Source: an uncultured Thermomicrobiaceae bacterium | Lineage (GTDB): Bacteria > Chloroflexota > Chloroflexia > Thermomicrobiales > Thermomicrobiaceae | Direction of reading: 5' to 3' | Length of the DNA stretch: 64,000 bases | Assembly (NCBI GenBank): GCA_938082375.1 | Contig: CALKCJ010000026.1 | Coordinates: forward strand, 62,001 to 126,000 | Part shown: in pieces, positions 1 to 8,193 of the stretch | Layout of the letters: the number at the start of each line of letters is the position of its first letter | How positions within the stretch are numbered: position 1 is the first letter of the stretch | Program-made: the position numbers and the translations under genes | The notes under the pieces: model-generated | What the model was told of the DNA's origin: nothing | What the model saw: only the letters and a program-made list of their open reading frames with translations | Database searches by the model: none

Positions 1-119
1 AATGGCTCGTACTCATCAGACCTGCTCTGCGGTATCCGGTCGAGCTGGTCTGGCCTCACGTTCAGGCGCGGTGGGCCGACTGGCTCTTGGCCCACGTGGC
101 GGAGCTGGGCGTCGGGTGG

Positions 120-413
120 TTATGAGAAGCGTCCCCGCTGGAGCTGGCGCATCCGCCAACGGAAGGCGACGAGCGTCAGCGTGGCGAGCATGAAGCCGAA
201 GAGCAAGAGCAACTCGGGGTTGGGGCGGTCGACGAAGCGCGCACTGATCATGCCCAGCAGGGTCGGATAGATGAGGAGTCCACCGAGTGCGAAGATGCTC
301 GCCTCGATCGCGGCCAGGCGCGGTGAGGCCCCGGTACGCCAGCTCACCAGGAAGGGGAGAAGGGTACCGGCCGGTAGCCAAAGCAGGAGCGCGCGCAAGA
401 CTTCGCCTGACAT
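120..413 (-). CDS. small integral membrane protein, unknown function
   Basis: A 97-residue protein with three hydrophobic stretches (about residues 5-22, 33-57 and 68-85) separated by short charged loops and ending in a basic tail, so it is predicted to sit in the cytoplasmic membrane. The ATG at 413 is preceded by GGGAGAG, a fair ribosome binding site. It lies downstream of the folD-like gene on the same strand with a gap of about 180 bases, which contains no further gene. Residues 1-97 match no family that I recognise. An ATG at 16 on the same strand could begin another gene running off the left edge, but too little of it is visible to call. Confidence 0.5.
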   Translation of the reverse strand: MSGEVLRALLLWLPAGTLLPFLVSWRTGASPRLAAIEASIFALGGLLIYPTLLGMISARFVDRPNPELLLLFGFMLATLTLVAFRWRMRQLQRGRFS

Positions 414-596
414 CCGACTCTCCCAAGCGTCTCAGCGTCGTATCGACCGGGGCCACCGAGAACCGTGCTGTCAAGTATGCCTTGGGAATGGATCGCGGAT
501 AGCCACATGCCTGGCCCGCTCAGCCGGAAACGGGCATGAACTGGCATCTCCCAGCCCTTGAGGTGTCCGAAAGGGGAGCGGCCTGACCGTCATGGC

Positions 597-1436
597 TCAG
601 CTTCGCTGCTGCCGCGCCAAGGTTACCAGGTTGCGCGCCAGGATAGCATTTGTAACTGGGCCGGTTCCTCCCGGCACGGGAGTGATCGCGCTGGCGACCT
701 CGGCCACGGCCGGGTCAACGTCGCCGACGAGGCGTTCCCCGACGACGTTTATCCCGAAGTCAACGACCACCGCACCGGGCCGAACCATGTGCGGCTCGAT
801 CAGGCCCGGTGAGCCCGCAGCCACGAACAGCAGCTCAGCGGTTCGTGTGACTTCCGTGAGATCGGTGGTCTTACGGTGGCAAACCGTCACCGTGGCGTCT
901 GCGGAGAGGAGGAGCGAGACGAGCGGGCGACCGACAACTGGGCTGCGGCCGACCACGACGGCCTGGCGGCCGCTGACGGCGATGCCGTAGTAGCGGAGGA
1001 GCTCTATTCCGCCAAGGGGAGTACTCGGCGCGATGGCTGGGAGGGAGAGGAAGAGCCGACCGGCATTGATGGGGGTAATCCCGTCGACGTCCTTTTCCGG
1101 TGCGATCGTCAGCGCCGGGAGCCAGCGGGGGAGTGATCTCGGCAGCGGCTGCAACGCCAAGATACCTGCGACCTCCGGCTGCTGGTTGAGTCGCGTGACC
1201 ATTTCCCGGAAGCCGGCTTCGTCGATGGACTCGTCCAGCGGAGCCTCTCGCACTTCGACGCCGAGCGGGGCGAGCGTCTTATGGATGGCGCGGGCGTACG
1301 CCTTTGCTCCGGGGTCATCGGGAAGCAGGAGCGCCAGGCTCAACGCCTGTTGCGTGCTGATTTGTCGTATTTCTTCACGTACAGCACGCAATATCTCCTT
1401 AGCCAGCGGTCGACCGTCAAGCATGCGGGCGGGCAT
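597..1436 (-). CDS. folD: FolD-like methylenetetrahydrofolate dehydrogenase, cyclohydrolase residues missing
   Basis: A 279-residue FolD homologue of normal family length. The NADP-binding part is well conserved (VVGRSPVVGRPL, TVCHRKT, then PVPGGTGPVT near the C-terminus), as is KDVDG at residues 115-119. FolD normally oxidises 5,10-methylene-THF and hydrolyses methenyl-THF in the cytoplasm. Aligned by eye with E. coli FolD, the active-site Tyr is kept (Y47), but the catalytic Lys four residues later is Ile51 and the Gln of the VQLPLP motif is Leu95 (ALQPLP). Loss of these residues is expected to remove cyclohydrolase activity and may leave a dehydrogenase only. The ATG at 1436 lies inside the 3' end of the upstream cyclodeaminase-like gene (20-base overlap), so translation is probably coupled; 1424 is an alternative start. 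Confidence 0.85.
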   Translation of the reverse strand: MPARMLDGRPLAKEILRAVREEIRQISTQQALSLALLLPDDPGAKAYARAIHKTLAPLGVEVREAPLDESIDEAGFREMVTRLNQQPEVAGILALQPLPRSLPRWLPALTIAPEKDVDGITPINAGRLFLSLPAIAPSTPLGGIELLRYYGIAVSGRQAVVVGRSPVVGRPLVSLLLSADATVTVCHRKTTDLTEVTRTAELLFVAAGSPGLIEPHMVRPGAVVVDFGINVVGERLVGDVDPAVAEVASAITPVPGGTGPVTNAILARNLVTLARQQRS

Positions 1437-2097
1437 TGGCTGCTCCGACGTCTGGCGGGGTCGGGGTCGACGGAAGCGCGCTGGCAAGCTGGCGAGCGAG
1501 GCTGCTAGCCTCCTCAGCGATCGCTCGGGCGCGAGCGCGTGTGGAGGCCAGCGCTGCGCCTGCGAGAAGGGGCATGTTGGCCTCGGCCATGCAGAGGGCG
1601 GCCTCGATCGCCGCACGGGCCACGTACCCGGCAGCGGCGAGGTCGCTGGCGACGAACCGTGAGCAGAGCGGCGCGATAGCCAGCGCGCGGCGGAGCAACT
1701 CGAGCCCAGCCTCGGCCGTGGTGAGCGGGCCGTCGGCGGCTGCCGCGGCCGCCTCGTGCAGGTTCTCGGCGGGTAGGCGGGCGCCGCCCTGCCGTGAGGC
1801 ACGGAGGGTCGCCAGCAGGCGAGCCAGTATCGCTCGCTCGAGATCGGCCTGCCGCAGCAACTGTTCGGCCAGTTGACCGAAGCACCTTTCAGCCTCAGCG
1901 AAGGCCTGCGCGCGCACCTGATCCTGACGCGCACGCTTGCGTTCAATCGTTGCGACCATCTGGGTTACGGCAGCTGTACTGGCCAGAGTGACCGCGGCGA
2001 GAAGGCCTCCGCCTGAAGGATCGCGTGGGTCGGCGAGCCGCTTCACAAGCGTCTGGAGGGGCCACTGTGCGACCGATTCGGTCGTATCCGGTGTCAT
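1417..2097 (-). CDS. formiminotransferase-cyclodeaminase C-domain / methenyl-THF cyclohydrolase (FchA) family protein
   Basis: A 226-residue, almost entirely helical protein of the FTCD_C family. It has the glycine signature near the N-terminus (DPSGGG, GGG at residues 29-31, followed by small residues) and the later SDLAAAGYVA segment followed by an alanine-rich helix, as in cyclodeaminases and in stand-alone FchA-type methenyl-THF cyclohydrolases. Both enzyme types act on the methenyl-THF node of folate one-carbon metabolism in the cytosol. The ATG at 2097 follows GAGGTGCAAGGGC, a good ribosome binding site, and is preferred over longer in-frame starts. The gene overlaps the folD-like gene downstream. 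Because that FolD lacks cyclohydrolase residues, the cyclohydrolase role is the more likely one, but sequence alone does not separate it from cyclodeaminase. Confidence 0.75.
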   Translation of the reverse strand: MTPDTTESVAQWPLQTLVKRLADPRDPSGGGLLAAVTLASTAAVTQMVATIERKRARQDQVRAQAFAEAERCFGQLAEQLLRQADLERAILARLLATLRASRQGGARLPAENLHEAAAAAADGPLTTAEAGLELLRRALAIAPLCSRFVASDLAAAGYVARAAIEAALCMAEANMPLLAGAALASTRARARAIAEEASSLARQLASALPSTPTPPDVGAANARPHA

Positions 2098-2154
2098 GCC
2101 CTTGCACCTCAGAACGAGTAGGCAAGAACACGCCGCAGGGCGACGCCCGGGGGC

Positions 2155-2160
2155 AGTATA
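2155..2160 (-). promoter_or_regulatory. extended -10 promoter element upstream of the cyclodeaminase/folD operon
   Basis: On the minus strand this reads TATACT preceded by TGG, an extended -10 (TGnTATACT), about 58 bases before the ATG at 2097. No good -35 lies at 16-18 bases, as is common when the extended -10 is present. The same TGGTATACT string occurs before the zincin gene at 41582. Confidence 0.45.
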
Positions 2161-2218
2161 CCACCGACAGCGCGCCACAGCGTGGAAACGCGATTGTTGT
2201 CTGGTAGTTGCCGTGATG

Positions 2219-2338
2219 GTGTCACGATACTGGCACGCCAGGCGACTCCCCAATTTGTGTGTCAGAATGTCACAAGAGTGTGGACAAGGCGGAAAGTGAT
2301 TGACAACTGGGCACGAGAATGGTAGCATGGGGGTGACA
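2219..2338. promoter_or_regulatory. repeated TGTCAC motifs around a divergent promoter (candidate operators)
   Basis: TGTCAC occurs at 2220-2225 and 2268-2273 and on the opposite strand (GTGACA) at 2333-2338; a related TGTCAG is at 2260-2265. The pair at 2260-2273 is embedded in TTGTG...CACAA (2255-2275), an imperfect palindrome just upstream of the -35 box at 2300, and the GTGACA copy is just downstream of the -10. This placement would suit an autoregulatory site of the XRE regulator that follows. It is inference from repetition only. Confidence 0.35.
2300..2328 (+). promoter_or_regulatory. sigma70-type promoter for the XRE regulator
   Basis: TTGACA at 2300-2305 and TAGCAT at 2323-2328 with a 17-base spacer form a near-consensus promoter. 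Transcription would begin near 2335, about 45 bases before the GTG at 2379. It may also read through into dnaE, because no terminator is visible in the roughly 100-base gap that follows the regulator gene. Confidence 0.7.
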
Positions 2339-2378
2339 CGGAGGCAGGGCGTTCGCCTGGAGCGAAAGGGGCGCGAGC

Positions 2379-2822
2379 GTGACCGAGCACCGGAACCACG
2401 AACTGTTGCACGTTGGCGGATTTGCAGAACTGTTGCGGCGCTACCGGGAGAGTGCACGCGTGTCTCAGAGTCGTTTGGCGCAGCTCTCCGGGTTCGATCA
2501 CAGCTATGTCAGTCGACTCGAGAGCGGCCGACGTGCGCCGACGCGGGAGGCGGTGCTGCGTCTGGCGGCGGCCCTGGGGTTGACAGCGGCACAACGAGAT
2601 AGCCTACTGGCCGCTGCAGGTTTCCTGCCCCAGCGAGCTGAGCACCTGTTCGGGGACGTCCCAGTGTTGACCGACGTCGTGCAGCTCCTGCAGAGCGATG
2701 ACGTGCCCGAGCCAGTGCGGCAAGACTTCCGGCAGATGCTCGAGCTCTTGGTGCGACAGGTGCGCCGCACGGCCTCAAGCGGGCAGGCAACGCTTACCAG
2801 CGAGTTCGCTGGGATGGTCTGA
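2379..2822 (+). CDS. XRE-family helix-turn-helix transcriptional regulator
   Basis: A 147-residue protein with an N-terminal helix-turn-helix of the XRE/Cro type at about residues 15-70. The segment VSQSRLAQLSGFDHSYVSRLESGRRAPT is the usual recognition-helix pattern (written here as one motif at about residues 28-55; key residues are SRLAQLSG, YVSRLESG and P). The C-terminal 75 residues are helical and may form an oligomerisation or ligand domain. The GTG start at 2379 has AAAGGGG upstream. It is expected to bind DNA in the cytoplasm, possibly at the TGTCAC repeats flanking its own promoter. Its targets are unknown; it precedes dnaE by about 100 bases on the same strand. Confidence 0.8.
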   Translation: MTEHRNHELLHVGGFAELLRRYRESARVSQSRLAQLSGFDHSYVSRLESGRRAPTREAVLRLAAALGLTAAQRDSLLAAAGFLPQRAEHLFGDVPVLTDVVQLLQSDDVPEPVRQDFRQMLELLVRQVRRTASSGQATLTSEFAGMV

Positions 2823-2923
2823 TTGGTACCATTACCATCGCGGGGCTCCGTTCGGTGAGCCGTCCCGGACACGCGGGACGGGGCGCTCAGGGTCGCGACG
2901 AGAGGCGAGAGAGTGGTGCTGAC

Positions 2924-5900
2924 ATGGGTCGTGCCCACCCCTTCGTTCACCTGCACGTGCACACGGAGTTCTCACTGCTGGACGGTGTCGGCAGGGTCTC
3001 AGAGTATATCGCCCGCGCTCAGCAGCTCGGGATGGAACACGTCGCCATCACCGACCACGGCGTAATGTATGGCGTCATCGACTGGTACAAGGCTGCGAAA
3101 GCGGCCGGCCTCCACCCGCTTCTGGGCGTCGAAGCGTATCTTGCTCCCCGGAGCATCGCAGACCGTGACAAGTCTTCCTATCACCTGCTCCTACTCGCTG
3201 AGAACGAACGAGGCTACCGCAACCTGCTCAAGCTCGTGAGCAAGGCGAGCCTCGAGGGGTTCTATTACAAGCCGCGTCTCGACCTGGAACTGCTCGCTCA
3301 GCACGCGGAGGGAATCATTGCTACCTCGGCCTGTCTCAAGGGCCCAGTCGCGACGCATCTTCTGAACGGCAACGACGACGAGGCTCGTCGCTACGCTGTG
3401 GCGCTCCGTGATATCTTCGGCTCCGATCGTTTCTTTCTCGAGCTGCAGGATCACGGCCTACCCGACCAGCACCAGGCGAACCGGAGACTGATCAGCCTGG
3501 CACGTGAACTCAGCCTACCGTTAGTCGCGACGAACGATGTGCACTATCTCGACCAGGCAGATGCCGCTGTTCAAGATCTCCTGGTCTGTATTCAGACCAA
3601 TAGCACCATTCACGATCCCAAACGGATGCGCATGCAGTCCGATCAGCTCTACTTCAAGAGCGCGGAAGAGATGTGGCGCCTGTTCGACTCAGTGCCGGAG
3701 GCGCTCGAGAATACAGTGAGGATCGCGGAGCGCTGTCAGGTCGAGCTGGAGTTCGGTCGTCTTCACTTGCCCGACCCGGGCGTGCCGGACGGAATGACCG
3801 CAGACGAATACCTTGCGCAGCTCTGCTGGGAAGGGGTTCGCCAGCGCTACCCGGAGTTGACCGACGAGGTGCAACGCCGGTTGGAATACGAACTGGACGT
3901 CATCAAGCAGACCGGGTTTTCCAGTTACATGCTGATTGTGCGTGATTTCGCCGACTTCGCACGGCGGCAACGGATCCCCTTCGGCGTGCGTGGCAGTGCT
4001 GCCGCCAGTATCGTGCTCTACACGCTGGGGATTACCGACATCGACCCGCTCGCGAACCGACTCGTCTTCGAACGCTTCCTCAACCTCGAGCGCCGGGAGA
4101 TGCCGGATATCGACATGGACTTCGCGGACAATCGGCGCGCTGAGGTGATCGACTATGTGGCGCGGAAGTACGGGCCCGAACGGGTAGCGCAGATCATTAC
4201 CTTCGGAACAATGGGTGCCAAAGCCGCTATCCGCGACGTCGGGCGCGCCATGGGGTGGGCCTACTCTGACGTCGACCGCATTGCCCGGCTGATCCCCTCG
4301 ACGCTCAATATGACGCTCGATCGCGCGCTGGCTGAGAGTCCCGAGCTGCGCCAGCTCTATGAGACCGATCCTCGGTCGCGGGAGCTGATCGACAACGCAC
4401 GTCGACTCGAAGGAATTGCGCGCCACGCGGGCACACACGCGGCAGGCGTGGTGATCGCGGCGTCGCCGCTGGTCGAGCACGTGCCGCTCCAGCGCCCAGC
4501 GCGAGCTGAGGAAGGTGCGCTGCCCACCACGCAGTTCCCGATGGAGACGGTGGCCGAAATCGGCCTGCTCAAGATGGATTTCCTCGGCCTGGCGAACCTG
4601 ACTATTCTTGGCGAGGCGGTCGAGATTATCAAGGAATTGCACGGCATCGAGTTGGATCCGAAGCAGTTCCCCGACGGCGACAAGAAGACCTATCGGATGC
4701 TGGGTCAGGGTGAGACGTTTGGGGTCTTCCAGCTCGAGAGTGCTGGGATGCGGCGCTACATCCGCGAACTGCAGCCGACCTCGGTCGCCGAGCTGGCGGC
4801 GATGGTTGCGCTCTACCGGCCGGGCCCGATGCAGCATATCCCAACCTATTGCCGAGCCAAACACGGGCTGGAGCCGATCTCCTACCCGCATCCAGACCTC
4901 GCCGAGATCCTCGATGAGACGTACGGAGTCATCGTCTATCAAGACCAGGTATTGCTCATTGCCCGCAAGTTCGCTGGTTACACACTGGGCGAAGCCGACA
5001 TCATGCGCAAGGCGATGGGCAAGAAGATTCCCGAGAAGATGAAGGCGGAGCGCGAGCGGTTCATCGCTGGCGCGGTGGCGAAGGGGTACAGCGCTGAGGA
5101 CGCGGAGCGGATCTTCAACCTCATCGAGCCGTTTGCAGGGTATGCCTTCAACAAAGCGCACGCGGTCTGTTATGCGACCATCTCGTATCAGACTGCTTAT
5201 CTGAAAGCGAATTATCCCGCGGAGTACATGACTGCCGTGCTCCGGCTGGCGCCCAGCCACCCGGCAGGCACAGCCAAGCGTGTGGCAGCCGCCTTGGCCG
5301 AATGCCAGAAGCTAGGCATTCCGGTGTTGCCGCCTGACATTAACCGGAGCGGCAAGACGTTCGAGGTGGAACAGTTGCCTGACGGTGGGCTTGGAATCCG
5401 CTTCGGCCTGGCGATGGTGAAGAACGTCGGCGAGGGGGCAGTCGAAGCGATCGTGAAGGCGCGCGACGAGCGCCCCGGCAAGCACTTTTCAAGTTTCGAA
5501 GAGTTCTGCGAGGCCATCGACTGGTCGGTGGTGAACCGCCGCGTGGCTGAGAGCCTGATCAAATGCGGAGCGCTCGACTGCCTCGGGGATCGCAAGATGT
5601 TGCTGGCCATGCTCGATCAAGCCATCAGCGCCGCGCAGGCCAGGCAACGTGCCAATCGCAAGGGACAGATCGACCTCTTCGCGGCTGCCGGACAGTCGCC
5701 AGCGCTGGCCATTGCCAAGCCAGAGAAGGAGCCACCGGACATTCCGCACGCGACGTTGCTGGCGTGGGAGAAGGAGTTGCTCGGAGTCTACCTCAGCTCC
5801 CACCCGCTCGACGACTATATCGGCGTCGTACGAAGAGACGGACTGGTGCAAATTGCTGAGATCGACGAGGAGTCTGCGGGCGAGACAGTCGAGTTGCTGG

Positions 5901-6442
5901 CTATGGTCGCCGGGATGCGCAAGCTGACGACGCGTTCGAACCGGGTGATGGCCGTCTGCCAGCTCGAGGATCGCTCCGGCAGCATCGAACTGGTGGTCTT
6001 CCCCGACCTTTACGAGGAGAGCAAAGAGCTGCTGGCCGAAGATATGGTGTTGCGCGTGACGGCGCGGGTGGACGTGCGCAACGAAGCGGTGCAGCTCATT
6101 GGCCAGCAGATTCGGCTGGCCGAGGTGAGCGTGCCCGCTCCCAAGCGGCAGCCGGGCGTGGTTCACGTTCGGCTGCCGGTGACGAGCGATACGGAGCAGG
6201 ACATCGTGGCCATGCACCGGCTGAGAGAGCTGCTCGACGAGTTCCCGGGCGAGGATCGGTTGATCCTTCACCTCGGTACCGCGTCAGGAGAGGTGCTCCT
6301 CATGTCGTCCCTGCGCGTGGACTGGTGCTCCGACCTGGCTCAGGCTCTCCAGCAGACCCTTGGCCCTGAGTGCGTGTGGCGAGAGGAGGTCGTCGAGCGC
6401 CGCGGTTCCGACCACGAGACGGCGGTGGCGCTCTCCGCTTAG
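2924..6442 (+). CDS. dnaE: DNA polymerase III alpha subunit
   Basis: A 1172-residue replicative polymerase subunit that extends DNA in the replisome. The order is an N-terminal PHP domain (residues 1 to about 210, HLHVHTEFSLLDG), palm with the catalytic aspartates D397 and D399 in PDIDMDF and D552 in KMDFLG, fingers, a helix-hairpin-helix region, and an OB fold near residues 985-1070 (AVCQLEDRSGSIELVVF). The length is normal for the DnaE1 type, and there is no inserted exonuclease domain as in PolC. The ATG at 2924 starts directly at the PHP domain; an in-frame GTG at 2855 would add 23 residues with no homology and is less likely. It converges with the broken PHP gene, with a 45-base gap. Confidence 0.97.
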   Translation: MGRAHPFVHLHVHTEFSLLDGVGRVSEYIARAQQLGMEHVAITDHGVMYGVIDWYKAAKAAGLHPLLGVEAYLAPRSIADRDKSSYHLLLLAENERGYRNLLKLVSKASLEGFYYKPRLDLELLAQHAEGIIATSACLKGPVATHLLNGNDDEARRYAVALRDIFGSDRFFLELQDHGLPDQHQANRRLISLARELSLPLVATNDVHYLDQADAAVQDLLVCIQTNSTIHDPKRMRMQSDQLYFKSAEEMWRLFDSVPEALENTVRIAERCQVELEFGRLHLPDPGVPDGMTADEYLAQLCWEGVRQRYPELTDEVQRRLEYELDVIKQTGFSSYMLIVRDFADFARRQRIPFGVRGSAAASIVLYTLGITDIDPLANRLVFERFLNLERREMPDIDMDFADNRRAEVIDYVARKYGPERVAQIITFGTMGAKAAIRDVGRAMGWAYSDVDRIARLIPSTLNMTLDRALAESPELRQLYETDPRSRELIDNARRLEGIARHAGTHAAGVVIAASPLVEHVPLQRPARAEEGALPTTQFPMETVAEIGLLKMDFLGLANLTILGEAVEIIKELHGIELDPKQFPDGDKKTYRMLGQGETFGVFQLESAGMRRYIRELQPTSVAELAAMVALYRPGPMQHIPTYCRAKHGLEPISYPHPDLAEILDETYGVIVYQDQVLLIARKFAGYTLGEADIMRKAMGKKIPEKMKAERERFIAGAVAKGYSAEDAERIFNLIEPFAGYAFNKAHAVCYATISYQTAYLKANYPAEYMTAVLRLAPSHPAGTAKRVAAALAECQKLGIPVLPPDINRSGKTFEVEQLPDGGLGIRFGLAMVKNVGEGAVEAIVKARDERPGKHFSSFEEFCEAIDWSVVNRRVAESLIKCGALDCLGDRKMLLAMLDQAISAAQARQRANRKGQIDLFAAAGQSPALAIAKPEKEPPDIPHATLLAWEKELLGVYLSSHPLDDYIGVVRRDGLVQIAEIDEESAGETVELLAMVAGMRKLTTRSNRVMAVCQLEDRSGSIELVVFPDLYEESKELLAEDMVLRVTARVDVRNEAVQLIGQQIRLAEVSVPAPKRQPGVVHVRLPVTSDTEQDIVAMHRLRELLDEFPGEDRLILHLGTASGEVLLMSSLRVDWCSDLAQALQQTLGPECVWREEVVERRGSDHETAVALSA

Positions 6443-6487
6443 CCGGTGGCGAGCGAAGCAAGCCTTGGCGGAGATCACCGCGTTCGC

Positions 6488-7166
6488 TCATCGTTGGTGC
6501 GTCTCGCGGCGCTCGATCGTCCGTCGGAGGAGGTTCTCCGGCCAGTTCTGGAGCACGTCGGGAAGTGACGCTTCGTCCACCCCAGCGCCAAGGGCGGCAA
6601 TTCGTTGCCGCTCTGGGGTCAGGAGGTCGCACGCATTGTGAGCGTCGCTGTTGACCAGGAGCTTGGCACCGATCCGGAGCGCCAGCCTGGCGACATGGCC
6701 GTTGGTCAGCGCATGGCCGCAGCGTGCGGTGAGTTCGAGGCACACGTCGTACTCTTTGGCCAGTTGCACGTCCTCCTTGGAAAGGAGGCCAGGGTGGCCA
6801 ACGATGTCGATTAAGCCCGTCGTGATGCCCGCACGTACTGTTCCCGGCAACACCGGCTCCGGGGTCTCGCCGTGGAGGACAATCAGCTCCGCTCTGGCCT
6901 CACGCGCGAGGTTCGCTGCCTCGAAGAGCGCCTCAGGTGGGAGATGTGTCAGCTCCACCACCCACCACGACATGGAGCGGCCAGTGTCGCTCGATCACAT
7001 CGCGATCGGCTTTGAGTCTCGACATTAACTCGTGGAGAGCGCCCACTCCGACGTGATCGGTGAGGCCTAGAGCCCGGTAACCTCGATCGCTTGCCCAGCG
7101 AGCGAGTTCCATCGGCGAGAGCTTGCCGTCGCTGTAGGACGTGTGGGTATGGAAGTCGTACACCAC
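6488..7166 (-). pseudogene. PHP-domain phosphoesterase (histidinol-phosphatase-like), interrupted by a single frameshift
   Basis: Two reading frames together give one complete PHP-family metal-dependent phosphoesterase. The upstream frame (7166 to about 6970) carries DFHTHTSYSDG and LTDHVG; the downstream frame (about 6970 to 6488) carries VELTH, HGE, GHPG and NSDAH. All expected metal-ligand motifs are present and in order. The break falls in a slippage-prone repeat, CCACCAC CCACCAC on the plus strand (about 6956-6969); removing one base restores the reading frame. The start is probably the GTG at 7166, which has GGAG eight bases upstream. Either the gene is recently inactivated, or the repeat is mis-sequenced, or expression needs slippage. 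The intact enzyme would be a cytoplasmic phosphoesterase of uncertain substrate. Confidence 0.75.
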
Positions 7167-7431
7167 GAAGTGATCTCCGCCTCGAAGAATGCCCCCACAG
7201 CCTGTGGCAAGGGTAAGCTCCCTCGGCACTCGCGTCCATTCGAGCTTACCGGAGCACGGAGCTTGCCGCCAGTGAGGCCGCGGCGTGCGACGGCCACCTA
7301 TCACTCCCCCCTGTGCCGGTGCTGGACGCAACGCCGTCTCGACCGTGCTCGACCATCCGCGGGCAGAGTGAGTGTGCGGCATACTGAGTACTGATGTTCG
7401 ATCGCATCGACCAGCACGAACGGAGGCCTGC

Positions 7432-8178
7432 GTGTCTGAGTCCGTCGGGCCCGAAGCGTGGGCGGCATCGGGGTACAGCAGGGTGCTCGGTCGGCTTACC
7501 CAGCGCGGCGCGCCAGTCCTGGTCGGTGGGGCATACGCCATGAGGGAGTATGTCGGCATCTCCCGCTGGACGAAAGATCTTGACCTGTTCAGTCCGCCGA
7601 GCGAGGTGGCGCGCGTACTCGCGGTGCTGGAGGAAGATGGCTGGGAAGTCGAGCTCACCGATCCTGTCTGGCTCGCGAAAGCTCGTCTGGCCGGCTTGTT
7701 AATCGATGTGCTCTTCAACACAGGAAACGGGCTACACCCGGTGGACGAAAGCTGGTTGCAGCGTGCTCCCCAAGCTGTTCTCTTCGGTGTTCAGGTTCGC
7801 CTGGTGCCTGTGGAGGAGATGATTCTCGTGAAGGCGTACGTCCAGACACGAGATCGCTACGATGGAGCGGACATCCACCACCTGATCCTCAAGTATGGGC
7901 AGCGCATGGACTGGAAACTTCTGCTCGACTTGCTCGGGGCACACTGGGAAGTGCTACTGGCACATCTGGTGAACTTTCGTTTTGTCTATCCCTCGGAACA
8001 CGAGGCTGTACCGGAGTGGCTGTGGCGCGAGCTGCTGCGCCGAGCGCAGGAGCAGATCGAGTCTCCTCCAGTGGCCGACCGTGTCTGCCGTGGTACCTTG
8101 TTCTCCCGGAGCGAGTACGAGATCGACGTGCGGGAGTGGGGCTACCGTGATGCACGAGCAGATTTCCTGCTGGCGTGA
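7432..8178 (+). CDS. nucleotidyltransferase-fold protein
   Basis: A 248-residue protein with the minimal nucleotidyltransferase signature: LVGGAYAMREY (Gly32-Gly33), then TKDLDLF with the metal-binding pair D49 and D51, and a third acidic residue in LIDVLF. The later segment EEMILVKAYVQTRDRYDGADI resembles the helical part of AbiEii-type and related transferases. Such proteins move NMP groups to protein, RNA or small-molecule targets; the substrate here is unknown. The GTG at 7432 has GGAGG six bases upstream, which settles the start over an in-frame one 60 bases earlier. The metallophosphoesterase gene follows after 15 bases, so the two are very likely co-transcribed and may work as transfer and removal partners. 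Confidence 0.7.
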   Translation: MSESVGPEAWAASGYSRVLGRLTQRGAPVLVGGAYAMREYVGISRWTKDLDLFSPPSEVARVLAVLEEDGWEVELTDPVWLAKARLAGLLIDVLFNTGNGLHPVDESWLQRAPQAVLFGVQVRLVPVEEMILVKAYVQTRDRYDGADIHHLILKYGQRMDWKLLLDLLGAHWEVLLAHLVNFRFVYPSEHEAVPEWLWRELLRRAQEQIESPPVADRVCRGTLFSRSEYEIDVREWGYRDARADFLLA

Positions 8179-8193
8179 CTGAGGAGCGTGGAC

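Noticed and set aside
3689-5260. 523-codon open frame on the minus strand inside dnaE
   Set aside because: It lies entirely antisense to dnaE, has no motif, and such frames are expected in GC-rich genes with strong third-position bias.
6933-7721. 262-residue minus-strand protein starting at 7721 with a PHP segment at its end
   Set aside because: Only the part after 7166 is homologous to PHP enzymes; the first 185 residues are antisense to the nucleotidyltransferase gene or lie in the divergent gap.
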